The notes beneath the pieces were generated by a model. That model worked only from the letters and a program-made list of their open reading frames with translations, ran no database searches and was not told the origin of the DNA. This document shows positions 1-8,125 of a stretch of 64,000 bases of DNA, one piece after another. Positions within the stretch are counted from its first letter, which is position 1; each line of letters opens with the position of its first letter. The translations under genes were made by a program, and so were the position numbers. The stretch spans positions 558,001 to 622,000 of the forward strand of contig NZ_JAAVKI010000003.1 in NCBI RefSeq assembly GCF_011806525.1, given 5' to 3'. Source of the DNA: Thalassospira sp. HF15. Lineage in GTDB: Bacteria; Pseudomonadota; Alphaproteobacteria; Rhodospirillales; Thalassospiraceae.

Positions 1-491
1 CGGTAATCACCGGATGCGACAAAGCCTTCCATCGAACCGGTGCGCCGTTCCAGATCGTCAAACTGCTCGCGCAGATCTTCCATCCAGCTTTCTTCATAAT
101 CGACACCGACCGTCGGGCGCGCGTCTGCAGCATTGGCGGCATCCGCAGAATTGTGGTTCTGGCGTGCGGTGCGTCCGGCAGCGGTACTCTGTGCTGCCCC
201 GCGCGCTTTACCGCGAAGGCTGGCAAACCATTCCGGGTGATGAACATAGGCCCATGCCAGGCCAAACAGCATCACGCCAACCGGGAAGCTGAAAATCAGA
301 ACCAGAATGAAGGCAATCAGCACACCCTTGCGCGGAATACCAAAGGCTTCTGAAATGCCGCGCGTGGTCCGGCCGATCACGCCGTGGCGTTTGGACCCGT
401 CCGGGTTCCGCCGGGGGCCACATCCACAGTGTGACCGTTTTTTGTGACTGCGCCCAAAACCGTCACCGGCAGTAGCTTGCTGAGCAGTCAT
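1..491 (-). CDS. pspC: PspC-like envelope stress membrane protein (partial, C-terminus off the left edge)
   Basis: I read an open frame from an ATG at 491 down to base 1 with no stop, giving about 163 visible residues. It has a basic N-terminus, one hydrophobic segment at about residues 57-83 and a C-terminal acidic helix (WMEDLREQFDDLERRTG, about 136-152), the layout of alphaproteobacterial PspC. In the family PspC sits in the inner membrane, senses envelope damage with PspB and pulls PspA away from PspF. The start overlaps the pspB stop by four bases (ATGA), so the two are translationally coupled. A GCG-rich linker at about 90-125 is rich in Ala, Asn and Arg. Assignment rests on the layout and the psp context; the C-terminal end is not in the window. 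Confidence 0.85.
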   Translation of the reverse strand, partial: MTAQQATAGDGFGRSHKKRSHCGCGPRRNPDGSKRHGVIGRTTRGISEAFGIPRKGVLIAFILVLIFSFPVGVMLFGLAWAYVHHPEWFASLRGKARGAAQSTAAGRTARQNHNSADAANAADARPTVGVDYEESWMEDLREQFDDLERRTGSMEGFVASGDY

Positions 492-745
492 ATCCTGTTC
501 CTCCATTCGGCAACCTCGGCATCTAACAGGCGTTCAAGTGTTTCAACACGCGTCTCGAGTCGCTCTGCCCGTTTTTTCAGACCCGCCATCATTTCTTTTT
601 CACGGGCCGACTGTTCCGGGCTTTGCGGGCGTTGCTCCGCCTTCATGCGTTTCCAAACCGTGATGTAATGAAACACCACCCAGACCGGGCCGACAACGGC
701 TATTAAAACGATAAGGGGTACGGCAATCGCCCACATGTTTGACAT
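488..745 (-). CDS. pspB: Phage shock protein B
   Basis: An 85-residue protein with one N-terminal membrane segment (about residues 5-27) followed by a charged coiled coil (about 45-80, ending in a leucine-spaced ETRVETLERLLD stretch). This is the standard size and layout of PspB, the small inner-membrane partner of PspC in sensing envelope stress. It lies 48 bases downstream of pspA and overlaps pspC by four bases, so the three form one operon read from the sigma54 promoter upstream of pspA. Confidence 0.93.
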   Translation of the reverse strand: MSNMWAIAVPLIVLIAVVGPVWVVFHYITVWKRMKAEQRPQSPEQSAREKEMMAGLKKRAERLETRVETLERLLDAEVAEWRNRI

Positions 746-793
746 CTCGTTCTTTCAAGCAGGCTCACACGTCGAAACACGAAAACCCGTTAC

Positions 794-1471
794 TTATTTG
801 TCTTTCTTCGCGTCGCTCTTCACGCGTGCTTTCAGTTCCTTAAGATCATCCTCGATCCCGAGTTCGGCCTCAAGGTCTTCGAACTGTTCTTCAAGGCTAT
901 GTCCGCGACCAAGGTCCCAGGAGTCCGCACTTGCTTCAAGTTCGTCAATCCGGCGTTCCATCTGCTCATAGCGCAGAAGCGCTTCGTCGATCTGACCGGA
1001 ATGCAGCTTTTCTTTCATTTTGACACGCTTTTCTGCAGTCTGCATGCGGATTTCAACCGTCCGCTGTTTGGCTTTGGCTTCATTAAGCTTGTTCTGAAGC
1101 TTGTTGAGGTCCTCGTCATATTTGCCAAGGGTCTCTTCAATCACTTCCAGTTCACGCTCAAGCACAAGGCTCTGATCGGCCAGACGACGGCGCGCCATCA
1201 GCGCACCCTTGGCCAGATCATCACGGCCTTTGGAAACGGCAAACTCTGCCTTGGTATCCCATTCGACCTGACCGTCATGAAGTTTTTTAAGCTTGCGCTC
1301 AACTTCCTTCTTGTCGGCAATCGCCTTGACGGCGGCAGAACGAACTTCAACCAGGGTGTCTTCCATTTCCTGGATCATCAACCGCACCATTTTCTCCGGA
1401 TCTTCGGCACGATCCAGAAGCGAGTTGATGTTGGCATTTACGATATCGGACAAACGCGAAAACACGCCCAT
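794..1471 (-). CDS. pspA: Phage shock protein A (PspA/IM30 family)
   Basis: A 225-residue, almost wholly helical, highly charged protein beginning with the amphipathic helix MGVFSRLSDIVNANINSLLD that binds stressed membranes in this family. PspA belongs to the PspA/Vipp1 (bacterial ESCRT-III-like) family: it polymerises on damaged inner membrane and, when free, inhibits the activator PspF. The length is normal (about 220). A strong Shine-Dalgarno (AAGGAGA) lies seven bases before the ATG at 1471. It is first in the operon, divergent from pspF. Confidence 0.97.
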   Translation of the reverse strand: MGVFSRLSDIVNANINSLLDRAEDPEKMVRLMIQEMEDTLVEVRSAAVKAIADKKEVERKLKKLHDGQVEWDTKAEFAVSKGRDDLAKGALMARRRLADQSLVLERELEVIEETLGKYDEDLNKLQNKLNEAKAKQRTVEIRMQTAEKRVKMKEKLHSGQIDEALLRYEQMERRIDELEASADSWDLGRGHSLEEQFEDLEAELGIEDDLKELKARVKSDAKKDK

Positions 1472-1523
1472 TGTCTGATCTCCTTAATTAATCGGGGGAC
1501 GCACAAAATTCTGCACTCTCTAT

Positions 1524-1539
1524 TTCAAATGCCGTGCCA
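1524..1539 (-). promoter_or_regulatory. Sigma54 promoter of the psp operon
   Basis: On the minus strand the bases read TGGCACGGCATTTGAA, which fits the -24/-12 consensus TGGCACG-N4-TTGCA with one deviation in the -12 element (GA for GC). It lies about 52 bases before the pspA ATG, as expected for a promoter driven by PspF. Confidence 0.8.
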
Positions 1540-1602
1540 GTTTTGACATCCAATAAAATCAATGACTTAGAATTGTCCCTCTTTTCCAATTAACTTTTAT
1601 CG

Positions 1603-1616
1603 CGACAATTTTGTCG
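1603..1616. promoter_or_regulatory. Palindrome, candidate PspF upstream activating site
   Basis: A perfect inverted repeat CGACAATTTTGTCG lies about 65-80 bases upstream of the pspA sigma54 promoter and just before pspF. In E. coli PspF binds upstream activating sites here and represses its own gene. The position suits both roles; binding itself is inferred. Confidence 0.5.
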
Positions 1617-1640
1617 TTTTTCGATAACGTTTTTCGCGAA

Positions 1641-2639
1641 ATGGACAGCTTGCAACCGATATTGGGCGAAGACCCCGTTTTTCTGGCCGCCCTTGAGCAT
1701 GTTTCACGTCTGGCGCCGATTGAACGCCCGTGTCTGGTGATTGGCGAACGCGGCTCGGGCAAGGAACTGATTGCCGCCCGCCTGCACTATCTGTCGCGCC
1801 GCTGGGGTGGCCCACTGGTCAAGGTCAATTGCGCAGCACTTACGGAAAGCCTTCTTGATACCGAACTGTTCGGCCACGAAGCCGGCGCCTTTACAGGCGC
1901 GACCAAACGCCATGTAGGGCGGTTCGAACGTGCGCATGGCGGCACCATCATTCTTGATGAAATCGCCACCGCAAGCCCCGTGGTTCAGGAAAAGCTTCTG
2001 CGCGTTGTCGAGTATGGCGAGATCGAGCGTGTCGGCGGGTCTGAGGTGATCGAGGTCGACACACGCGTCATTGGTGTGACAAATGAAAATCTCCGCGAAC
2101 TGGCCAAAACCAACAAGTTCCGCGCCGATTTGCTTGATCGTCTGGCCTTTGACGTCATCGCCGTGCCGCCACTGCGCCAAAGGTCTGATGATATCCTCTT
2201 GCTCGCCGAACAGTTCGCGCTTGAGATGACCAAACGCCTGGGACGCAGCGTCTTTCCCGGCTTCTCGCGCCCGGCTGCCGAACAACTTCTCCGCCATTAC
2301 TGGCCCGGCAATATCCGCGAACTGCGCAACGCGGTTGAACGCAGCATTTACCTGTCCGAAGACGACGAAACCCCGCTGGCCCACATCACCCTTGATCCGT
2401 TTGATGGCATTTGGTCAGAAACCGACCGGGACACACCGACACCTGCGGCAGAGGTCGACACCCCGGAACCCGACACAAATATCGACTTCAAATCACAGGT
2501 CGCCAATTTCGAAATCAAGCTGCTTGAACAGGCCCTGCGGCAAAACGCAAACAACCAGACCGAGGCCGCCAAAAGCCTTGATCTGAACTATCACCAGTTC
2601 CGCAGGTTACTTGATAAATACGCAATAAAAAAAGCTTAA
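1641..2639 (+). CDS. pspF: PspF, sigma54-dependent activator of the psp operon
   Basis: A sigma54 enhancer-binding protein of 332 residues lacking an N-terminal receiver domain, as in PspF. Visible parts: Walker A GERGSGKE (about residues 35-42), the sigma54-contacting GAFTGA loop (about 82-87), Walker B with ILDEIA, and a C-terminal Fis-type helix-turn-helix ([20 protein letters not shown]). The ATG at 1641 is preferred; a TTG at 1611 would add ten residues but lies inside the operator palindrome. Neither has a good ribosome site. It is divergent from pspA and is the presumed activator of the promoter at 1524-1539, held inactive by PspA in unstressed cells. The next gene, the reverse transcriptase, follows in the same direction. 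Confidence 0.95.
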   Translation: MDSLQPILGEDPVFLAALEHVSRLAPIERPCLVIGERGSGKELIAARLHYLSRRWGGPLVKVNCAALTESLLDTELFGHEAGAFTGATKRHVGRFERAHGGTIILDEIATASPVVQEKLLRVVEYGEIERVGGSEVIEVDTRVIGVTNENLRELAKTNKFRADLLDRLAFDVIAVPPLRQRSDDILLLAEQFALEMTKRLGRSVFPGFSRPAAEQLLRHYWPGNIRELRNAVERSIYLSEDDETPLAHITLDPFDGIWSETDRDTPTPAAEVDTPEPDTNIDFKSQVANFEIKLLEQALRQNANNQTEAAKSLDLNYHQFRRLLDKYAIKKA

Positions 2640-2776
2640 GAACGACTTCGCTAATTTAATTTCTTATTGATTATATAACCCCAAACAACCAACCTGAAGT
2701 AGCATGCGTGATGAACAGCCCCCCGCCGACCTAAGCCATGGAAACATAAGATCACCAATCGGAAGAAACCATTGAG
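2640..2776 (+). other. Intergenic leader of the RT-nitrilase gene
   Basis: An AT-rich 137-base gap. It has a possible -10 element (TTATATAA at 2671-2678) but no convincing -35, no hairpin terminator after pspF, and no strong stem-loop that I would call a structured RNA. A GGAAG ribosome site lies 11 bases before the ATG at 2777. Confidence 0.4.
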
Positions 2777-5700
2777 ATGTCATTTCAAGTTGAGATCGAA
2801 CACATACTAGCAACCTTCAAAATTCTGAAGAGTTACGCGTATTACGAAAACCTCAACTTATTCCTAAAAAGGCGGATCGCTGAGTTCGAAACTACACATA
2901 TTCACAACACCATACAAAGAGCAGCGACAAACGAGGCCCCCCTAGCTGAAACTTCCATCGTCAACAAAATCAAAGAGTTTTTATCAAGCTCACCTGATCA
3001 ACGCCTCAGTAGATTAATTTCACTACTCAACTCAGAAGCACCAGAAAATCATCCTTTTTTTGATGCACTCCTTGAAGAAATAGACTTCAAAATTATCCCC
3101 AAGAAAGTAAGCATATCGCAAGAAACCCAAGAAAAAAATGGACCATTATTTCTAACAAACAAAAAAACTTCTGATAGTTACAATATAGAGAAGTTTAATT
3201 ATTTAATAGATGCACCATCCGAAATACATATTATTGAAATGATGTGGTCTGCCATCTGCGGGCCAACAATTGATGGTGAGATAAACTCGAATTCATATGG
3301 GAATCGCATAAGCGATGAAATCAAATTTTTCCGGAGAAATTTCTACAACAATGAAATCTCCGAGAGCAGTCAATGCGAAATATTCAAACGCTACATAGAA
3401 CGTTATTCGAAATGGAGAGATGGCGCGATTGATTCCGCAAAAAGCTCCATCGAAAATGGAAAAAACTCAGCAATATTCTCAATCGACCTAAAGTCTTACT
3501 TCTACAGCACAGAAATCGACTTTGATGAAATTCGAAATCATTTAAGTCAAAATAAAGGTGACAATTATTTCGAGATAAAACTCACAAATCTTTTGGAAAA
3601 AATATTCATATACTATCACAATAAAATATATCCTTTCTTACAGTTAACACATCCAGATGAAAGCCAAACACTTGGCCTACCTATTGGGTTTGCATCTTCA
3701 TCTATTCTTGCAAACTGGCACCTTCGAAAATTCGACAATCATATATCGAATAATATTCGCCCTGCATACTATGGCAGATACGTTGATGACTTAATATTCG
3801 TATTTAGTGACCCAAATATAAATACGTCAAAAAACGGAAACGAGGTAGATTCATTCATAAAAAATCACTTCAAACAAACACTACAAAGAAAAGGGAATTT
3901 ATATCTTTTAGATAAAAAATTTCACGGACTTATATTACAAAGAGATAAAATAATACTTCATTATTTTGACAAGAACCACACACTTGCTAGCCTAGACCTA
4001 TTCGAAAAAGAAATAGAAGAACGCAGTAGTGCGTTTCGATTTCTACCAGATGACCATATTGAGGCGGATATGGAAAAATTTTCCTATGACCTCCTATATG
4101 CTGGATCAGCAAATAAGTTTCGCAGCCTAGTCGGCCTTGCAGAAAATGAGACCAACCTCTCGAAATATCTTTCATCTCACATCATTGCTCACAGACTTTG
4201 TAAAATCAGCGCAAAGCACGACCCAATCCCTAAGATTCAGAAATTCTTTAAGGGAGAGAACGCGATCAAATTCTTCCGTCTTTGGGAAAAGGTAATAAGT
4301 TATGCGTTGATCAAAGACGGCCAAGCACGAATTCATTTTGCGCGAGAGTTCCGCGAGGAAATCAGCCGCCTGATCAAGCTTACGGTCGGCTTAGACTATG
4401 CCGGCAAAGAGTCCGCCTCCCTCACCGAAAAATCGCGCATAGATTTACATGAATACTTAAATATTTCTACATTCCTTCCTTTGTCATTATTAGACAAAAA
4501 GAACTCTGAAAGTGTAATTTTCAGCAAAAACTCTCCAGAATGGATATTTAATTACAGCAATATTGTCCATTCATTGAGACAATCCAACATGTTTAGACAC
4601 GCTTATGTTGCGTGGCCCCTATTCAACTACACAGATTATGAAGGCGAGCTTTGTGACTCAGGCGTTACAGACACACATACAACTCCGAAAATATCTGAAT
4701 TGAAGACACTGCTGACGCCACGCTTCATTCACTTCGACGAGTGGCAGGTTTTCCAAGCTTACGTAAATCTCCAAAAAACCTCCTCAAACCCTTTCTATTC
4801 GTTCGCTTTCGACGCCCTTGAACAATACAAAACACAGAATAGTAACTCGAAAATTCAAGTGCTGATAAATCAGGTTGATAGAGGCGACGGTCGGCCATCT
4901 TTTCACAAGATCGATATCAACGATAATCGTAGTAGCCGCAACAACAAGCGGGAACTTAAAATTGCGATAGCAAACTTAAAAATACCGGTTGAAGACATTG
5001 AAAGAGCCTTCCGAAAAGACAGAGAACCGAATGTCAGCTACGAAAGACAACAAACCCTGTGGAAGATCCTAAACGAGGCAGAACTGCAGGGCGTTGAATT
5101 ACTCGTTCTTCCCGAGGTATCGGTACCGGTTAGCTGGCTACCATTCATGATATCACATGCACGCAGGCATCAGATTGCCCTCATTTTTGGACTAGAACAC
5201 TGGGTTTGTGGGAATAAAGCTTACAACCTACTTGTTGAAGCATTTCCCTTCCGAACCACCGGACAATACAAGTCTTGCCTAGTAAACATGCGTGTGAAAA
5301 ACCACTATGCCCCAGAGGAGAAAAGAACTCTTGAGAAATTTCGGCTCCTCCCTGCCGAACCGCAAACCGACAATTATTTCTATAATCTTGTAAACTGGAA
5401 TGGCATCCAACTTTCATCATATAACTGCTTTGAACTTGCGAACATTGAGCACCGTTCTTTATTCAAATCAGAACTTGATTTGTTGATAGCTTGCGTTTGG
5501 AACCGCGATACCTCTTACTACGCGCACATCCTCCAATCCGCTACTAGGGACCTGTTTTGCTATGTAGTGCAGTCCAACACATCTCAATACGGCGGCTCTT
5601 GCGTATTAAAACCATCTCGCACTATTGAGTCGGAGATCATTAAAGTTAAGGGTGGCGATAACGGCTGCATCCTGACGACAAAACTGGACATATCCGGCTT

Positions 5701-5797
5701 ACGAGACTCACAACATAAGTCAACCCGCGGACCAGAGGACTCCGCCTTTAAGGCGACACCACCGGGCTATGATCACGAACGTGTCTTGAAACGATGA
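2777..5797 (+). CDS. Reverse transcriptase fused to a nitrilase domain (DRT type 1-like anti-phage protein)
   Basis: A 1006-residue two-domain protein. The reverse transcriptase shows motif A FSIDLKSYFYS (catalytic D237), motif B LPIGFASSSILANW (301-314) and motif C YVDD (335-338). After a helical region (about 400-700) comes a carbon-nitrogen hydrolase domain (about 725-975) with a complete nitrilase triad: E780 in LLVLPE, K841 in VKNHYAPEE, C884 in SYNCFE. RT plus C-terminal nitrilase is the architecture of defence-associated reverse transcriptase type 1 (group UG1), reported to protect against phage as a single gene; other UG groups may share the fusion, so the exact group is uncertain. 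The gene is much richer in A+T than its neighbours and uses many ATA, AGA and TTA codons, a sign of horizontal transfer. No integrase or second defence gene adjoins it. Confidence 0.9.
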   Translation: MSFQVEIEHILATFKILKSYAYYENLNLFLKRRIAEFETTHIHNTIQRAATNEAPLAETSIVNKIKEFLSSSPDQRLSRLISLLNSEAPENHPFFDALLEEIDFKIIPKKVSISQETQEKNGPLFLTNKKTSDSYNIEKFNYLIDAPSEIHIIEMMWSAICGPTIDGEINSNSYGNRISDEIKFFRRNFYNNEISESSQCEIFKRYIERYSKWRDGAIDSAKSSIENGKNSAIFSIDLKSYFYSTEIDFDEIRNHLSQNKGDNYFEIKLTNLLEKIFIYYHNKIYPFLQLTHPDESQTLGLPIGFASSSILANWHLRKFDNHISNNIRPAYYGRYVDDLIFVFSDPNINTSKNGNEVDSFIKNHFKQTLQRKGNLYLLDKKFHGLILQRDKIILHYFDKNHTLASLDLFEKEIEERSSAFRFLPDDHIEADMEKFSYDLLYAGSANKFRSLVGLAENETNLSKYLSSHIIAHRLCKISAKHDPIPKIQKFFKGENAIKFFRLWEKVISYALIKDGQARIHFAREFREEISRLIKLTVGLDYAGKESASLTEKSRIDLHEYLNISTFLPLSLLDKKNSESVIFSKNSPEWIFNYSNIVHSLRQSNMFRHAYVAWPLFNYTDYEGELCDSGVTDTHTTPKISELKTLLTPRFIHFDEWQVFQAYVNLQKTSSNPFYSFAFDALEQYKTQNSNSKIQVLINQVDRGDGRPSFHKIDINDNRSSRNNKRELKIAIANLKIPVEDIERAFRKDREPNVSYERQQTLWKILNEAELQGVELLVLPEVSVPVSWLPFMISHARRHQIALIFGLEHWVCGNKAYNLLVEAFPFRTTGQYKSCLVNMRVKNHYAPEEKRTLEKFRLLPAEPQTDNYFYNLVNWNGIQLSSYNCFELANIEHRSLFKSELDLLIACVWNRDTSYYAHILQSATRDLFCYVVQSNTSQYGGSCVLKPSRTIESEIIKVKGGDNGCILTTKLDISGLRDSQHKSTRGPEDSAFKATPPGYDHERVLKR

Positions 5798-5838
5798 AAT
5801 AGAAGCAAAAATCTCTGATCAAACCCGGTACCAACCCG

Positions 5839-6972
5839 TCAATCCGCCAACGCCCGCGCAATCACCATGCGCTGGATGTCAGATGTGCCTTCATAGATCT
5901 GGCACACCCGGACATCGCGATAGATCCGCTCGACCGGGAAGTCTTTGAGATAGCCGTACCCGCCATGAATTTGGATGGCGGCGGAGCAAACTTCCTCGGC
6001 AATTTCTGACGCAAACATTTTCGCCATGCAGGCCTCGGTCAGGCACGGCTTGTGATCATCGCGCAGTTCTGCGGCGCGATGGACCAAAAGCCGGGCGGCA
6101 TCGATCTTGGTTGCCATATCGGCAAGGCGAAATGCCACCGCCTGATGTTCGATGATCTTTTTGCCAAAGGTTTCGCGTTCGTTGGCATAGTCCTTGGCGG
6201 CTTCGAACGCGGCGCGTGCCATGCCGACCGACTGGGCGGCAATGCCGATGCGCCCGCCTTCAAGGTTGGCGAGTGCGATCTTGTAGCCTTGCCCTTCCTC
6301 GCCCAGCATATTCTTGGCTGGCACGCGGCATTCAACAAAGGTGATCTGGCAAGTGTCCGACGCATTCTGCCCAAGCTTTTCCTCAACCCGGGATACGACA
6401 TAGCCCGGCGTATCAGTCGGCACGATAAAGGCCGAAATACCGCGCTTTCCGGCATCCGGGTCGGTGACGGCAAAGACGATCGCAACATCCCCCTCCGAGC
6501 CCGAGGTGATGAATTGCTTGGCGCCATTGATAATCCAGTGATCGCCATCGCGGACCGCGCGGGTGCGCAGCGCACTGGCATCCGATCCGGCCTGCGGTTC
6601 GGTCAGGCAAAAGGCGCCGATCTTTTCGCCTTGTGCCATTGGCACCAGGAATTCCTGTTTTTGGGCCTCGGTGCCGAATTTCAGGATCGGCATACAGCCT
6701 ACCGAATTATGCACCGACATGATGGTTGATGTTGCCCCGTCACCGGCGGCAATTTCTTCGAGTGCCAAGGCATAGGCGACGTGATCCATGCCCGCCCCGC
6801 CATAGTCATCGGGGACCAACATGCCCAAAAAGCCAAGCTCGCCCAGGCCTGCAATCGCCTCGGCCGGGAAGGTATGATGTGTGTCCCATTTTGCGGCATT
6901 GGGTTTGAGTTCGTTTTCGGCAAACTCGCGCGCGGTATCGCGCACCATGATCTGATGTTCTTCCAACCGCAT
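5839..6972 (-). CDS. Short-chain acyl-CoA dehydrogenase
   Basis: A 377-residue acyl-CoA dehydrogenase. It carries the FAD/substrate signature [18 protein letters not shown], and the C-terminal [10 protein letters not shown] whose glutamate is the catalytic base in short-chain members. It oxidises acyl-CoA to enoyl-CoA with FAD, passing electrons to ETF; sequence alone does not fix the substrate (butyryl- or isobutyryl-CoA are likely). The ATG at 6972 is chosen over the GTG at 6981 because the Shine-Dalgarno GGGAGG would abut the GTG. It is last in a minus-strand run with carbonic anhydrase and sbtBA, and converges on the reverse transcriptase gene with 41 bases between stops. Confidence 0.92.
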   Translation of the reverse strand: MRLEEHQIMVRDTAREFAENELKPNAAKWDTHHTFPAEAIAGLGELGFLGMLVPDDYGGAGMDHVAYALALEEIAAGDGATSTIMSVHNSVGCMPILKFGTEAQKQEFLVPMAQGEKIGAFCLTEPQAGSDASALRTRAVRDGDHWIINGAKQFITSGSEGDVAIVFAVTDPDAGKRGISAFIVPTDTPGYVVSRVEEKLGQNASDTCQITFVECRVPAKNMLGEEGQGYKIALANLEGGRIGIAAQSVGMARAAFEAAKDYANERETFGKKIIEHQAVAFRLADMATKIDAARLLVHRAAELRDDHKPCLTEACMAKMFASEIAEEVCSAAIQIHGGYGYLKDFPVERIYRDVRVCQIYEGTSDIQRMVIARALAD

Positions 6973-7046
6973 GGCGGTCACCCTCCCGGTTTACGTTCGG
7001 TGGGCGATGTACGGCCTTTTGATCAGAAGTCGTTTACGATCAGACC

Positions 7047-7667
7047 TTATTCATCACCCTGAACAAATTTGTCCTGTGTGGCATCAAAGTGCCACAGGAT
7101 GCCTTCCTTCATGCCGTACCACCAGCCATGCAGCTTGAGGGTTCCGGCTTCTACCCGTTCCTTGATGAACGGGAACGACATTAAATTTTGCAGCGAATTG
7201 CGGACCGAATGGCGCGATACCTCGTCAACGTCTGTTCCATGCTCCAGACAGCATTTGGCAATGCTGACCCACTCGCCAATAAAGTCACGATCGGGGACTT
7301 TGCCCGCTTCGCCATGTTCGACCAGTGCTGTAAAACCACCACAGGCCGAATGACCCAGAATAACGATATCCTTGACGTTAAGGTCCCTGACCGCGAACTC
7401 GATGGCCGCCGACGTGCCGTGATAATTTTCATCGGGCTCATAGGGCGGGACCAGATTTCCAACGTTACGTATGACAAACATCTCGCCCGGTTCGGCATTG
7501 GTCAAGATGGCCGGATCAACGCGGGAATCAGAGCACGCAATCAACAGAACTTCAGGCTTCTGGCCCATATTGACCAGATCTTCGACGCGTTCCGGGCGCT
7601 GTTCATAATACATCGCCTTAAAGCTCTTGAAACCGGCAAGCATCCGGTCAACGGTCGGCTTTGGCAT
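7047..7667 (-). CDS. Beta-class carbonic anhydrase
   Basis: A 206-residue beta-carbonic anhydrase interconverting CO2 and bicarbonate. Zinc ligands are C45 (in ACSDSRVDP, with the D47/R49 dyad), H106 and C109 (GHSACGG). Length is typical. It lies downstream of the SbtA/SbtB pair, 142 bases after sbtB, and upstream of the acyl-CoA dehydrogenase, all on the same strand, which points to a function in bicarbonate supply. Confidence 0.95.
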   Translation of the reverse strand: MPKPTVDRMLAGFKSFKAMYYEQRPERVEDLVNMGQKPEVLLIACSDSRVDPAILTNAEPGEMFVIRNVGNLVPPYEPDENYHGTSAAIEFAVRDLNVKDIVILGHSACGGFTALVEHGEAGKVPDRDFIGEWVSIAKCCLEHGTDVDEVSRHSVRNSLQNLMSFPFIKERVEAGTLKLHGWWYGMKEGILWHFDATQDKFVQGDE

Positions 7668-7809
7668 CTCGCGAAGTCCCCTGTTCAGTCAGTATCTGGC
7701 GACAAAATACGGGCAATTTCCGCAACTTGATAGCCCTCATTCAGCGTCATCCAAACCGTCTTATTGGTAATATCCTCCTTTGCGAAATACACGGTAACAT
7801 CAAATGTCG

Positions 7810-8121
7810 CTAGAACCGGTCGGCACGCAGCACCTGACAATCACTGATCGTGACCACGCCGATATGGCGATCAACCACCTCAAAGGCGGCTTCCAGCAAT
7901 GCGTCGAGTTTTGACGGGCGAATGATGCAAATCACCTGCACCATGCCGCCACCACGTGAAATGGTGTCATCACGGGTCCAGTTTCCTGAACGGCCCGACC
8001 CTCCAAGGACCGGCAAAACGGAAAACCCGGTAACACCCGCCCCTTGAAGCGCCTGACGCAGGCGCCCTTCCATGACAGATTCAATGATGATCGCGACCCG
8101 TTTGGCATCGTGTTTTTCCAT
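7810..8121 (-). CDS. sbtB: SbtB-like PII family regulator
   Basis: A 103-residue PII-like protein with a long, glycine-rich T-loop region (GGSGRSGNWTRDDTISRGGG, about residues 40-59) and a ferredoxin-like beta-alpha-beta pattern on both sides. SbtB proteins bind adenine nucleotides and modulate the bicarbonate transporter SbtA. The ATG at 8121 follows the sbtA stop by four bases and its ribosome site GGAGGT lies inside the end of sbtA, so the two are coupled. It ends in ISDCQVLRADRF and lacks the C-terminal double-cysteine loop seen in several cyanobacterial SbtB proteins. Confidence 0.88.
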   Translation of the reverse strand: MEKHDAKRVAIIIESVMEGRLRQALQGAGVTGFSVLPVLGGSGRSGNWTRDDTISRGGGMVQVICIIRPSKLDALLEAAFEVVDRHIGVVTISDCQVLRADRF

Positions 8122-8125
8122 GGGA

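Noticed and set aside
2640-2776. A structured noncoding RNA partner for the RT
   Set aside because: No strong stem-loop is visible in this 137-base gap; absence by eye does not exclude a weak structure.
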